A stretch of DNA of 34,692 nt, taken from the NCBI GenBank assembly GCA_018652335.1, contig JABICI010000088.1, forward strand, positions 1 to 34,692. The letters run 5' to 3'. Numbering within the stretch: position 1 is the stretch's first letter; every line of letters begins with the position of its first letter. This DNA is from Flavobacteriales bacterium (lineage in GTDB: Bacteria > Bacteroidota > Bacteroidia > Flavobacteriales > BACL11). The notes under the pieces are model-generated. The model did not search any database and was not told the origin of the DNA. It worked only from the letters and a program-made list of their open reading frames with translations. Positions 17,709 through 26,424 of the stretch are shown here, piece after piece. A program made the translations under genes and the position numbers.

Positions 17709-18420
17709 AGTTACGCCATACAAAAGCTCAGAAAGCAAAAAAGAACAGATAAAAAGTATGTTTGATAACATAGCTAAGAATTATGATTTTCTTAATCACT
17801 CCTTATCTTTAGGTATGGACAATTTATGGAGAAAAATAGCTATCAAAAACATAAAAAATAATCCAAAAAAAATTCTTGACATAGCTACTGGTACAGCAGA
17901 TTTCGCAATAAGTAGCGCAAAACATACAAATGCTAAAATTATTGGTGTAGACATATCTCAGGGCATGCTTGATGTTGGAGAAATAAAAATTAAGAAGAAA
18001 AAACTAAGCTCAAGAATAAGTCTACAAAATACTGATTGTGAAGACTTACCATTTAAAGAAAATTCATTTGATGCAATTACAGCTGGATTTGGAGTAAGAA
18101 ATTTTGAAAATTTAAATAAAGGATTATCAGAAATGTATAGAGTTCTAGAAAAAAACGGTGTTATAGCAATACTAGAACCATCTTCTCCAAAAAAATTCCC
18201 ACTAAAACAATTATATAATATTTACTTTAATAATATATTACCTACTATAGGTGCATTAATTTCTAAGGATAAAAGTGCATACACATACTTACCAGAATCA
18301 GTTGCAGCCTTCCCATCAGGAGAAAAATTTATTAAAGAGTTAGAAAAAGTTGGATTTAAAGATTGTAAATCTATTTCACTTACTTTTGGAATAGTAGTAT
18401 TATATCTAGCAATAAAATAA
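17701..18420 (+). CDS. menG: Demethylmenaquinone methyltransferase
   Basis: SAM-dependent C-methyltransferase of the UbiE/MenG family, the last step of menaquinone synthesis; as Bacteroidota use menaquinone, the MenG role is the sensible one. The 239-residue protein has FDNIAKNYDFLNHSLSLGMD, SAM motif I ILDIATGTADFAI, VGVDIS, and the family signature FDAITAGFGVRNFEN. I take the ATG at 17701, inside the end of the kinase gene, because the ORF-track start is eight codons earlier and gives an atypical N-terminus. The gene order menG-porT is conserved in Flavobacteria. Confidence 0.95.
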   Translation: MSKVTPYKSSESKKEQIKSMFDNIAKNYDFLNHSLSLGMDNLWRKIAIKNIKNNPKKILDIATGTADFAISSAKHTNAKIIGVDISQGMLDVGEIKIKKKKLSSRISLQNTDCEDLPFKENSFDAITAGFGVRNFENLNKGLSEMYRVLEKNGVIAILEPSSPKKFPLKQLYNIYFNNILPTIGALISKDKSAYTYLPESVAAFPSGEKFIKELEKVGFKDCKSISLTFGIVVLYLAIK

Positions 18421-18442
18421 ATTTAATTACGTTAGGTGATTG

Positions 18443-19150
18443 ATGTTAAAAATTACAAAATATCATATAATTATTGTATTCCTATTGATGGGTTTAAATT
18501 CATTAGCTCAACGCAACAAGAAATCACAAAATTTATCTAGATATGATTTTCAGAAAATACATTTTGGATTTACTTTAGGTATTAATGAACTGAATTTTAA
18601 CGTAAAAAAAAATTCAAATACAATTACAAATGATTCTTTAAAAACTTTATATAGTAAAAGTCAAAAAGGATTTAATCTTGGTATTGTTTCAAACCTAAGA
18701 ATTGGAAAATATACAGATTTACGTTTCGTACCTGCTTTAATTTTTGGTGAAAGACAATTAGAATATAGTTTTTCTGATAGTTTAAATACTAATGAAGTAA
18801 AGAAAATAGAATCAACACTAATTGATTTTCCTATTTATATAAAGTATAAATCAGAAAGATATAACAACTTTAGAGCATTTGTAATTGGTGGGTTAAAATA
18901 TAGTTTAGATATAGCTTCTCAAAGTGATATTGACGATGAAGGACAGAAACTTGTTAAGCTAAAGAAAAATGATTTAATGGGGGAAGTTGGTTTTGGATTA
19001 GATTTCTATCTTGAGTATTTTAAATTTTCGCCACAAATCAAATTATCTTATGGTTTAATTAATCTTCTTAAAAGTGAAGATTCTGTTTATTCTAATTCAA
19101 TTAACAGGTTATCAACTAATGGTTGGATGTTGTCATTTACATTTGAATAA
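18443..19150 (+). CDS. porT: PorT-family outer membrane protein of the type IX secretion system
   Basis: An outer membrane beta-barrel protein of the PorT/SprT family, required for type IX secretion and gliding in relatives. The 235-residue protein has a signal peptide ending about SLAQ, then FQKIHFGFTLGINELNFNV, the family's first strands, alternating aromatic strands throughout, and a C-terminal strand ending in phenylalanine followed by glutamate. The start is the ATG at 18443; the ORF track's TTG one codon earlier is less likely. It follows menG by 22 bases, too short for an obvious separate promoter, so probable co-transcription. The menG neighbour supports PorT over a generic barrel. 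Confidence 0.83.
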   Translation: MLKITKYHIIIVFLLMGLNSLAQRNKKSQNLSRYDFQKIHFGFTLGINELNFNVKKNSNTITNDSLKTLYSKSQKGFNLGIVSNLRIGKYTDLRFVPALIFGERQLEYSFSDSLNTNEVKKIESTLIDFPIYIKYKSERYNNFRAFVIGGLKYSLDIASQSDIDDEGQKLVKLKKNDLMGEVGFGLDFYLEYFKFSPQIKLSYGLINLLKSEDSVYSNSINRLSTNGWMLSFTFE

Positions 19151-19167
19151 ATAATCAGCCAATGCAC

Positions 19168-19187
19168 GTGTATATTACAGAATACAC
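19168..19187. repeat. Small inverted repeat downstream of porT
   Basis: GTGTAT and ATACAC are complementary arms over an eight-base spacer, just after a CACGTG palindrome. It could be a weak transcription end for porT or an operator for the next gene. No T-run follows. Confidence 0.25.
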
Positions 19188-19256
19188 ATAAAATTTGCAT
19201 ATCACAAATAATTAAATTATAATTGTATGATATTTAAATAATTAAGAACGAAAAAA

Positions 19257-19517
19257 ATGTCTAAAGATCCTTACTTATCATTACTTCTTTTTTTATTAAT
19301 ATATTTTTTAATCTTAATAATAATTAAGTCATTTAATCTTTTTAGAAAAAAAACATCTAAAAGATTTCAACTACTATGTCCAGGATGCAAAGAAAATGTT
19401 ATCAAAAGAATAAAAAGAAAAAATCATGATATGTATCTGAACATAATGACATTACAATTATTTAAATTTAAAAGATATAAATGCACTATTTGTTCATGGG
19501 AAGGTTTGCGCTGGTAA
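19257..19517 (+). CDS. Small membrane protein with C-terminal zinc ribbon
   Basis: An 86-residue protein of no recognised family. Residues of about 6-27 form one very hydrophobic helix. A basic linker then leads to two cysteine pairs, CPGC and CTIC about 38 residues apart, the spacing expected of a zinc ribbon. The C-terminus ends SWEGLRW. The basic stretch after the helix suggests the ribbon faces the cytoplasm. It stands alone between porT and the convergent SpoU methyltransferase, whose stop is one base away. ATG start, consistent codon use and the intact cysteine pairs argue that it is real. Confidence 0.65.
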   Translation: MSKDPYLSLLLFLLIYFLILIIIKSFNLFRKKTSKRFQLLCPGCKENVIKRIKRKNHDMYLNIMTLQLFKFKRYKCTICSWEGLRW

Positions 19518-19518
19518 A

Positions 19519-20238
19519 TTAACGATTAGTTATTTCATACAATATGATAGAAGTTGCAACTGCAACATTTAAGGATTCTGCTTTCGTAGATTTACTGTTA
19601 ATTTTTATTTTTTTAGTGATAAAATTTGAAATTTCTTTGCTTATACCATTTGATTCATTACCCACAACTATATGAACATCATCATTAAAAGCAACATCTT
19701 TGATATTATTACCATCAAAAAGCGTTCCATATACATCAGATTTAACTTTTTTTAAATATTTAGCTAAATCAGTATACATAACTTTAACTCTGAATATTGA
19801 TCCCATAGTAGATTGAACAACCTTGGGGTTATATAAATCAACTGTATTATTAGAACAAACAATTGAACTAATACCAAACCAATCACAAGTCCTAATAATA
19901 GTACCTAAATTTCCAGGATCACTAATATCGTCAAGAACCAAAATCAGCCCTCTTTGATTTAAAATCTTGCTTTCTTTTATACATGCAATAGCCAAAACAT
20001 TATTTGGATTTTTCTGATTGCTAATTTTTAACAACTCTTTGTTTGATACTAATGAAACATTAATAGTAGGATTTAATTTAGACCAATTAGAATTTGCAAA
20101 AATAGTATGCACATCAAAATCAGACTTTATCAATTCTAAAACATTTTTATCACCCTCAACAAGAAACAACTTATGCTTCAATCTGTTTTTTCTTAGAGAT
20201 AAACTCTTTATTAACTTAATCTGATTTTTATTAATCAT
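19519..20238 (-). CDS. SpoU/TrmH-family RNA 2'-O-methyltransferase
   Basis: SPOUT-class RNA ribose methyltransferase of 239 residues. Residues 1 to about 75 are a small RNA-binding domain (KNRLKHKLFLVEGDKNVLEL). The catalytic knot shows motif 1 DPGNLGTIIRTCDWFG with the conserved asparagine and arginine, motif 2 IVVGNESNGIS, and motif 3 KAESLNVAVATSIILYE. The target nucleotide, in rRNA or tRNA, cannot be assigned from sequence. It converges on the zinc ribbon gene and diverges from fbaA. A SpoU gene next to porT is a familiar arrangement in Flavobacteria. Confidence 0.9.
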   Translation of the reverse strand: MINKNQIKLIKSLSLRKNRLKHKLFLVEGDKNVLELIKSDFDVHTIFANSNWSKLNPTINVSLVSNKELLKISNQKNPNNVLAIACIKESKILNQRGLILVLDDISDPGNLGTIIRTCDWFGISSIVCSNNTVDLYNPKVVQSTMGSIFRVKVMYTDLAKYLKKVKSDVYGTLFDGNNIKDVAFNDDVHIVVGNESNGISKEISNFITKKIKINSKSTKAESLNVAVATSIILYEITNR

Positions 20239-20307
20239 AGCTATCTAAATTAAAAATCAATAATATGAATTTATTATAAATTTTTACTTTAATTCGATAC
20301 AATCTTG

Positions 20308-20315
20308 TAGATTTG
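20308..20315 (+). promoter_or_regulatory. Bacteroidota -7 box (TAGATTTG) for fbaA
   Basis: TAGATTTG, identical to the lpxD box, ends 11 bases before the fbaA ATG. The upstream gap to the SpoU gene is 88 bases and shows no clear -33 TTG at standard spacing. Confidence 0.5.
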
Positions 20316-20326
20316 TTTTTAAAAAA

Positions 20327-21394
20327 ATGTCAAAATTTCCAAAAGGTGTACTAACAGGCTCGCAGTTAAAAGAAGTTTTTAATGATGCCAAAACAAATAA
20401 ATATGCACTACCAGCTATAAATGTAACAAACACTAGTACGGTAAATGCAGTAATGGAAACTGCTGCAGAGTTAAATTCCCCAGCAATTATTCAATTCTCA
20501 AATGGAGGGTGTGTATTTTATGCCGGTAAAGCATTATCAAATGATAATCATAGTGCAGCTATAGCTGGTGGAATTTCTGGAGCAATGCATGTACACCAAA
20601 TGGCCGAACTTTATGGCGCAAGTATTATTCTTCACACAGATCACGCAGCATTAAAACTATTACCTTGGATTGATGGACTATTAGATGCTGGTGAAAAATT
20701 TTATAATCAACACAACAAGCCTTTATTCTCTTCACATATGATAGATCTTTCTGAAGAACCATTAAAAGAAAATATCGAAATATGTAAGAAATACCTTAAG
20801 CGAATGAGCGCAATTGACATGACCTTAGAAATTGAGCTAGGAATAACAGGAGGAGAAGAAGATGGAGTAGATAATTCTGATGTAGATATTTCAAAACTAT
20901 ACACACAACCTGAAGAAGTTGCTTACGCTTATGAAGAGCTTATAAAAATAAGTGACAAATTTACTATTGCCGCAGCTTTTGGAAATGTTCATGGGGTTTA
21001 TAAACCTGGTAATGTTGTTCTTACTCCAAAAATATTAGATAATTCACAAAAATACATACAAGAAAAATTTAATACCAAAAATCTTCCTGTAGATTTTGTA
21101 TTTCATGGTGGATCAGGTTCAAGCAAGAAAGAAATCACTGAAGCAATAAGTTATGGTGTAATTAAAATGAATATTGACACTGATCTTCAATGGGGTTTTA
21201 CTATAGGAGTTAGAGATTATTTTAATAAGTTTAATGATTATCTACAATCACAAATAGGTAACCCTGAGGGCTCTGAAAATCCTAACAAAAAATATTACGA
21301 CCCTAGAAAATTTACAAGAGAAGGAGAATTGACGTTTAAGTCACGTTTAATTAAATCATTCGAAGATTTAAATAACATTAATACAATCAAATAA
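20327..21394 (+). CDS. fbaA: Class II fructose-bisphosphate aldolase
   Basis: Zinc-dependent aldolase of glycolysis and gluconeogenesis, splitting fructose-1,6-bisphosphate to two triose phosphates. At 355 residues with long insertions it is the class IIA (E. coli FbaA-like) type. Motifs: [21 protein letters not shown], the zinc ligands in [39 protein letters not shown], and phosphate-binding FHGGSGSS followed by [10 protein letters not shown]. It has its own -7 box and is two bases from accD, so the two probably share a message. Confidence 0.96.
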   Translation: MSKFPKGVLTGSQLKEVFNDAKTNKYALPAINVTNTSTVNAVMETAAELNSPAIIQFSNGGCVFYAGKALSNDNHSAAIAGGISGAMHVHQMAELYGASIILHTDHAALKLLPWIDGLLDAGEKFYNQHNKPLFSSHMIDLSEEPLKENIEICKKYLKRMSAIDMTLEIELGITGGEEDGVDNSDVDISKLYTQPEEVAYAYEELIKISDKFTIAAAFGNVHGVYKPGNVVLTPKILDNSQKYIQEKFNTKNLPVDFVFHGGSGSSKKEITEAISYGVIKMNIDTDLQWGFTIGVRDYFNKFNDYLQSQIGNPEGSENPNKKYYDPRKFTREGELTFKSRLIKSFEDLNNINTIK

Positions 21395-21396
21395 AT

Positions 21397-22242
21397 ATGG
21401 ATTGGTTTAAAAGAATTAAAGAAGGAATTACAACTTCAACACATGAGAAGAAAGAAACTCCAGACGGTCTATGGAGTAAATGTCCAAAATGTAAAACAAT
21501 TGTAACTACGAAAGAACAAGAAGAGAATCTATATGTTTGTTTTAATTGTAATTATCATCATAGAATTGGTTCAAAAGAATATTTTAAAATACTTTTTGAC
21601 AATAATAAATTTACAGAATTAGATAAAAATATAGTCTCTGTAGATATTTTGAAATTTAAAGATAAAAAAGCTTACACTGAAAGAATTTCTTCAATGCAGA
21701 GAAATACAGGCTTAAAAGATGCAGTAAGAACAGCTCACGGCAAAATAAATAACAATATAGTTGTAGTAGCGTGTATGGATTTTTCATTTATTGGTGGCTC
21801 AATAGGCTCAGTAGTAGGTGAAAAAATAGCAAGAGCAATCGATTTTGCACGTGTAAAAAATTATCCCCTTTTAATTATTTCAAAATCAGGTGGAGCAAGA
21901 ATGATGGAAGCTGGCATTTCGCTCATGCAACTAGCTAAAACTTCGGCAAAACTTGCACAATTAGCAGAAAAGGGGTTACCATACATATCACTTTGTACAG
22001 ACCCTACTTTTGGTGGTGCTACAGCATCATTTTCCATGCTAGGTGACTTAAATATTGCAGAACCAAATGCACTAATTGGATTTGCTGGACCAAAAGTAGT
22101 TAAAGAAACAATAGGAAAAGACCTACCTGAGGGTTTTCAGACTGCTGAATTTTTAAAAGAGAAAGGATTTATTGATATTATTATTGACAGAAAAGATTTA
22201 AAAGAAAAGATATCGCAATTGTTTAGAATAATGAAAAAATAA
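21397..22242 (+). CDS. accD: Acetyl-CoA carboxylase carboxyltransferase subunit beta
   Basis: Beta subunit of the carboxyltransferase that moves carboxyl from biotin to acetyl-CoA, making malonyl-CoA for fatty acid synthesis. The N-terminal four-cysteine zinc ribbon is visible as CPKC and CFNC (about residues 29-51). The crotonase-like core follows with [29 protein letters not shown] and [11 protein letters not shown]. The length of 281 residues is standard. The partner accA is not in the window. It follows fbaA by two bases. Confidence 0.96.
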   Translation: MDWFKRIKEGITTSTHEKKETPDGLWSKCPKCKTIVTTKEQEENLYVCFNCNYHHRIGSKEYFKILFDNNKFTELDKNIVSVDILKFKDKKAYTERISSMQRNTGLKDAVRTAHGKINNNIVVVACMDFSFIGGSIGSVVGEKIARAIDFARVKNYPLLIISKSGGARMMEAGISLMQLAKTSAKLAQLAEKGLPYISLCTDPTFGGATASFSMLGDLNIAEPNALIGFAGPKVVKETIGKDLPEGFQTAEFLKEKGFIDIIIDRKDLKEKISQLFRIMKK

Positions 22243-22280
22243 TTTGTTTCAAAAAAAACAGATTAATTAAATAAGTTTAC

Positions 22281-22288
22281 TACTTTTG
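22281..22288 (+). promoter_or_regulatory. Bacteroidota -7 box (TACTTTTG) for rpsO
   Basis: TACTTTTG lies 37 bases before the rpsO ATG and would give a roughly 30-base leader, AT-rich and without strong structure that I can see. A TTTG about 34 bases further upstream is too far for a standard -33 element. Confidence 0.5.
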
Positions 22289-22325
22289 CAAACCATAAAT
22301 TAGGTTGAAAATAACAAATATTAAT

Positions 22326-22595
22326 ATGAGTTTAAGTTCAAAAGAAAAGGAAGGTATTTTTAAGAAATTTGGTAATGACAACAAAGATTCAGGTTCAGTG
22401 TATTCTCAGGTTGCTTTATTCACTAAAAAGATTTCAGAATTAACAGATCATTTAAAAGAGAATCGTAAAGATTTTGGAACTCAGAGGTCATTACAATTAA
22501 TGGTTGGTAAAAGAAGAAACCTTTTAGACTATCTTCAAGGAAAGGACATAATTAAATACAGAGAATTAGTAAAAGATTTAGGTCTTAGAAGATAG
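22326..22595 (+). CDS. rpsO: 30S ribosomal protein S15
   Basis: Small-subunit protein that binds the central domain of 16S rRNA early in assembly. I start it at the ATG at 22326, which gives exactly the canonical 89 residues; the ORF track used a TTG 21 bases upstream. Typical S15 features are DSGSVYSQVALFTKKISELTDHLK and the RNA-binding helix RSLQLMVGKRRNLLDYL, ending in the usual short C-terminal RELVKDLGLRR. It is monocistronic in appearance, with its own -7 box and a strong terminator before pnp. The rpsO-pnp order is the same as in E. coli. Confidence 0.97.
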   Translation: MSLSSKEKEGIFKKFGNDNKDSGSVYSQVALFTKKISELTDHLKENRKDFGTQRSLQLMVGKRRNLLDYLQGKDIIKYRELVKDLGLRR

Positions 22596-22612
22596 ACTTA
22601 AATTTAAAAAAG

Positions 22613-22643
22613 AAAAAAAGGCAATAGATTTATTGCCTTTTTT
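22613..22643 (+). terminator. Intrinsic terminator after rpsO
   Basis: AAAAAAGGCAATA pairs with TATTGCCTTTTTT over a four-base GATT loop, followed by more T residues. This is a textbook Rho-independent terminator between rpsO and pnp. pnp shows no obvious TAnnTTTG box in the short remaining gap, so partial read-through may feed it. Confidence 0.85.
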
Positions 22644-22666
22644 AATTTATAAACAAAGAAAACAAG

Positions 22667-24799
22667 ATGATAAAAGAAAAAAAACAAATTATTAAATTAA
22701 TCGATGGTAGAGAGATTTCTATCTCAACGGGAAAATTAGCTAAACAAGCCCACGGTTCAGTAGAAGTAAGAATGGGTAATACACATTTACTAGCAACAGT
22801 AGTATCAAGTTTTGAAGCAAGAGAAGGTGTAGATTTCCTACCATTAACAGTTGATTACAGAGAAAAATTTTCAGCAGATGGCAGATTTCCAGGTGGATTT
22901 CTAAAAAGAGAAGCAAGACCAACAGATCAAGAAATACTAATTATGAGACTAGTTGATAGAATTCTTAGACCAATGTTTCCAAGTGACTATCATGCTGAAG
23001 TTCAAATAATGATATCACTTAATTCACATGACCCAGAAGTTAAACCAGATGCACTTGCAGCACTTGCAGCATCATCTGCACTTGCAGTTTCTGACATACC
23101 ATTTAATGGTCCTATTTCTGAATGCCGTGTAGCGAGAATAGATGGTAAATACAAAATTAACCCATCATCAACTGAATTAGAAAATGCTGACATGGATCTT
23201 ATGATAGGTGCTTCTGCAGATAGCGTTGCAATGGTTGAAGGTGAGATGAATGAAGTATCAGAAAGTGAAATGATTGAAGCAATTAAAATAGGTCATGAAG
23301 CAATAAAAGAACAATGCGCAGCACAATTAGAATTAGCAGCAAAAGCAGAAATAACATCTAATAAAAGAGAATATTGTCATGAAATACACGACGAAGACTT
23401 AAAAACAAGAATAAAGAAAGATACTTATAATGATGTATATGCTGTTGCTTCTGAAGGATTAGAAAAAACTGAAAGGTCAGAAAAATTTAAGGCTGTAAAA
23501 GAAAATTGGATTTCAAAACTAAACGAAGAAGAAGTAGAAAAATACGATTCTAAATTAATTGGAGTTTACTATCACGATGTAGAAAAAGAAGCGGTAAGAA
23601 ATTTAGTTTTATCTGAAGGAATAAGATTAGACGGAAGAGAAACAAGTGAAATCAGACCAATATGGTGTGAAATTGATTACTTACATAGCCCACATGGATC
23701 TGCAGTGTTTACAAGAGGAGAAACTCAATCATTAACAACTGTAACACTTGGGTCAGCAACAGATGTAAACCGTTTAGATGGAGTAACACATCAAGGTCAC
23801 GAATCTTTCTATTTACATTATAATTTTCCTCCTTTCTCAACAGGTGAAGCAAGAATGAAATTCAGTGTTAGTAGAAGAGAAATAGGACATGGAAACTTAG
23901 CCCAAAGAGCTCTTAAAAAAATGATTCCTACTGACAATCCATACACAGTTAGAATAGTTTCTGATATTTTAGAATCAAATGGGTCTTCATCAATGGCAAC
24001 TGTTTGTGCAGGCACGCTAGCTCTAATGGATGCTGGAGTTAAAATACAGAAACCTGTTTCTGGAATTGCGATGGGATTAATTTCAGATGAAGAGAATCCA
24101 AATAACTATGCTGTATTATCTGACATTTTAGGTGATGAAGATCATTTAGGTGATATGGATTTTAAAATTTGTGGTACTGCTGATGGTATTACTGCTTGTC
24201 AGATGGATATTAAAGTTCAAGGACTTTCGTATGAAATTTTAGAAAAGGCATTAATGCAAGCTAAAGATGGAAGATTACATATTTTAGATAAATTGATAGA
24301 GACTATTTCTGAACCAAGAGTACAATTAAAACCACAAACTCCTAAAATAATCGTTCTTAAAGTTCCGAAATCAACAATAGGTGGAATTATTGGGCCTGGA
24401 GGTAAAATCATTCAAGAGTTACAAGCTTCAACTGAAACAAATATTTCAATTCAAGAAGTTGATGATATTGGTGTTGTAGAAATATTAGGAACAGATCAAC
24501 AAAAAATTGACCTAGCAGTTGAAAAAATTAGATCAATAGCATTTATTCCTGAAGTCGGTGAAATATATAAGGGTAAAGTAAAATCAATTATGCCTTATGG
24601 AGCATTTGTTGGAATTTCATCAAATACTGATGGTTTAGTACATATATCAGAATTAGCATGGGAAAAAGTTGAAAAAGTTGAAGATGTTTTAAAAGAAGGA
24701 GAAACAATTGAGGTTAAACTTATAGCTATAGATGAAAGGAGTGGTAAATTAAAACTATCAAGAAAAGTTTTACTGCCAAAACCTGAAAAAAGTAAATAA
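22667..24799 (+). CDS. pnp: Polyribonucleotide nucleotidyltransferase (PNPase)
   Basis: Phosphorolytic 3'-to-5' exoribonuclease of the RNA degradation machinery. Domain order over 710 residues: first RNase PH domain ([42 protein letters not shown]), an alpha-helical linker, the second, catalytic RNase PH domain ([39 protein letters not shown]), a KH domain ([15 protein letters not shown]) and an S1 domain ([16 protein letters not shown]). All expected catalytic segments are intact. It lies about 70 bases after rpsO, beyond that gene's terminator, and before rpoD. Confidence 0.97.
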   Translation: MIKEKKQIIKLIDGREISISTGKLAKQAHGSVEVRMGNTHLLATVVSSFEAREGVDFLPLTVDYREKFSADGRFPGGFLKREARPTDQEILIMRLVDRILRPMFPSDYHAEVQIMISLNSHDPEVKPDALAALAASSALAVSDIPFNGPISECRVARIDGKYKINPSSTELENADMDLMIGASADSVAMVEGEMNEVSESEMIEAIKIGHEAIKEQCAAQLELAAKAEITSNKREYCHEIHDEDLKTRIKKDTYNDVYAVASEGLEKTERSEKFKAVKENWISKLNEEEVEKYDSKLIGVYYHDVEKEAVRNLVLSEGIRLDGRETSEIRPIWCEIDYLHSPHGSAVFTRGETQSLTTVTLGSATDVNRLDGVTHQGHESFYLHYNFPPFSTGEARMKFSVSRREIGHGNLAQRALKKMIPTDNPYTVRIVSDILESNGSSSMATVCAGTLALMDAGVKIQKPVSGIAMGLISDEENPNNYAVLSDILGDEDHLGDMDFKICGTADGITACQMDIKVQGLSYEILEKALMQAKDGRLHILDKLIETISEPRVQLKPQTPKIIVLKVPKSTIGGIIGPGGKIIQELQASTETNISIQEVDDIGVVEILGTDQQKIDLAVEKIRSIAFIPEVGEIYKGKVKSIMPYGAFVGISSNTDGLVHISELAWEKVEKVEDVLKEGETIEVKLIAIDERSGKLKLSRKVLLPKPEKSK

Positions 24800-24811
24800 A
24801 TTAAATAACTG

Positions 24812-24819
24812 TAACTTTT
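24812..24819 (+). promoter_or_regulatory. Possible near-consensus -7 box upstream of rpoD
   Basis: TAACTTTT differs from TAnnTTTG only in the last base and lies 47 bases before the rpoD ATG. It is a weak candidate; rpoD might instead be read from pnp, since no terminator is seen between them. Confidence 0.2.
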
Positions 24820-24866
24820 TAAATATTGATACGTAAACAGAACTCTAAAAAAACATTTAAGATCTT

Positions 24867-25730
24867 ATGAGACAATTAAAAATTACTAAGCAAGTTACCA
24901 ACAGAGAGACTGCTTCTTTAGACAAATACTTACAAGAAATTGGAAGAGTTGAGCTAATTACAGCTGAAGAAGAAGTAGAATTAGCACAAAAGATTAAAGC
25001 TGGTGACGAAAGAGCTTTAGATAAATTAACTAAGGCAAATTTACGTTTTGTTGTCTCAGTTTCAAAACAATACCAGAATCAAGGACTTACTCTACCTGAT
25101 TTAATTAACGAAGGTAATCTAGGTCTGATAAAAGCTGCTAAAAGATTTGACGAAACAAGAGGTTTTAAATTTATATCATATGCTGTATGGTGGATTAGAC
25201 AATCAATACTTCAAGCTTTAGCAGAACAATCAAGAATTGTCAGGTTGCCACTTAATAAAATTGGGTCAATAAATAAAATAAATAAGGCATATGCTGTTCT
25301 AGAACAGAAGTTTGAAAGACCACCTACCCCAGAAGAGATATCTGAATTAGTTGAACTATCAATTACTGAAGTTAAACAATCATTAAAAAATACAGGCAGA
25401 CATATCTCAATGGATGCTCCTTTAATAGAAGGTGAAGACAGTAGCTTATATGATGTTATGGGCTCTGAAGATAGTCCAAATCCAGATGCAGATTTAATGC
25501 TAGAATCATTACGAGAAGAAATTAGAAGAGCTTTAGACACATTAACTCCAAGAGAAGCTGATGTTGTTTCCTCATATTTTGGACTTAATGGTGGCTATGC
25601 AATGACTCTAGAAGAGATTGGTGAAAAATTTGATCTCACGAGAGAAAGAGTTAGACAAATTAAAGAAAAAGCTGTAAGAAGACTAAAACAAACTTCTAGA
25701 AGTAAAATTTTAAAAACTTACTTAGGTTAG
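24867..25730 (+). CDS. rpoD: Primary RNA polymerase sigma factor RpoD/SigA
   Basis: Housekeeping sigma factor of the short Bacteroidota type (287 residues, without the long acidic N-terminal region 1.1 of E. coli sigma-70). Regions in order: 1.2 ([28 protein letters not shown]), 2 with [17 protein letters not shown] and [15 protein letters not shown], 3 (ARQ-type [12 protein letters not shown]), and 4 with the helix-turn-helix [27 protein letters not shown]. This form recognises the -33 TTG / -7 TAnnTTTG promoters of the phylum, and several such boxes are listed in this window. A short TTCTAGCC-type sequence follows the gene, but I see no convincing terminator. Confidence 0.96.
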   Translation: MRQLKITKQVTNRETASLDKYLQEIGRVELITAEEEVELAQKIKAGDERALDKLTKANLRFVVSVSKQYQNQGLTLPDLINEGNLGLIKAAKRFDETRGFKFISYAVWWIRQSILQALAEQSRIVRLPLNKIGSINKINKAYAVLEQKFERPPTPEEISELVELSITEVKQSLKNTGRHISMDAPLIEGEDSSLYDVMGSEDSPNPDADLMLESLREEIRRALDTLTPREADVVSSYFGLNGGYAMTLEEIGEKFDLTRERVRQIKEKAVRRLKQTSRSKILKTYLG

Positions 25731-25773
25731 TATTAATTATCAAGAGGACTTCTAGCCCTTTTTATATATAATT

Positions 25774-26424
25774 ATGAAACATAAAATAGCTCCATCAATA
25801 CTAGCTGCAGATTTTGGAAATCTTCAAAGAGATTGTGAAATGGTTAATAACAGTGAGGCTGATTGGTTTCATATTGATGTAATGGATGGACATTTTGTTC
25901 CAAACATTTCATACGGAATGCCAGTTATTAAAGCAATTAAAAAGCATGCAAGAAAACCTCTTGATGTCCACTTAATGATTGAAAAGCCTGAGAGATATAT
26001 TGAAGAATTTGCAGAAATTGGTGCAGACATAATAACTGTGCATTATGAATCAACTGTACATCTGCATAGAACACTAACACAAATAGAAAATGCTGGATGT
26101 AAAGCTGGTATAGTATTAAATTTAACAACACCTGTATCTGTACTAGAAGATATCTTACCCAAATGCTATATGGTTTTATTAATGTCAATAAATCCGGGAT
26201 TTGGAGGGCAAAAACTGGAAGAAATCACATACAGTAAAATAAGCCAACTTAGAGATATGATTAATCATAAAAGATTAAATACATTAATTGAGATAGATGG
26301 AGGTGTAAATGGAAGCAATTCGAGAAAACTTATTGAACGTGGTGCAGATGTTCTAGTTGCAGGAAGTTATGTTTTTAAATCAGAAAATCCAATAAAAACT
26401 ATTTCAGAATTAAAATCTATTTAA
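25774..26424 (+). CDS. rpe: Ribulose-phosphate 3-epimerase
   Basis: Metal-dependent TIM-barrel epimerase of the pentose phosphate pathway, interconverting ribulose-5-phosphate and xylulose-5-phosphate. Motifs: APSILAADFGNLQRD, HIDVMDGHFVPNIS, DVHLMIEKPERYI, the phosphate loop NPGFGGQKLEE and EIDGGVN with the catalytic aspartate. The length of 216 residues is standard. It follows rpoD by 43 bases and overlaps the convergent oxidoreductase gene by eight bases at the stop codons. Confidence 0.96.
   Translation: MKHKIAPSILAADFGNLQRDCEMVNNSEADWFHIDVMDGHFVPNISYGMPVIKAIKKHARKPLDVHLMIEKPERYIEEFAEIGADIITVHYESTVHLHRTLTQIENAGCKAGIVLNLTTPVSVLEDILPKCYMVLLMSINPGFGGQKLEEITYSKISQLRDMINHKRLNTLIEIDGGVNGSNSRKLIERGADVLVAGSYVFKSENPIKTISELKSI

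Noticed and set aside
26417-26424. Eight-base overlap of rpe and the oxidoreductase as a frameshift or assembly error
   Set aside because: Both proteins are full length with normal C-termini. Short convergent overlaps are common in such compact genomes.
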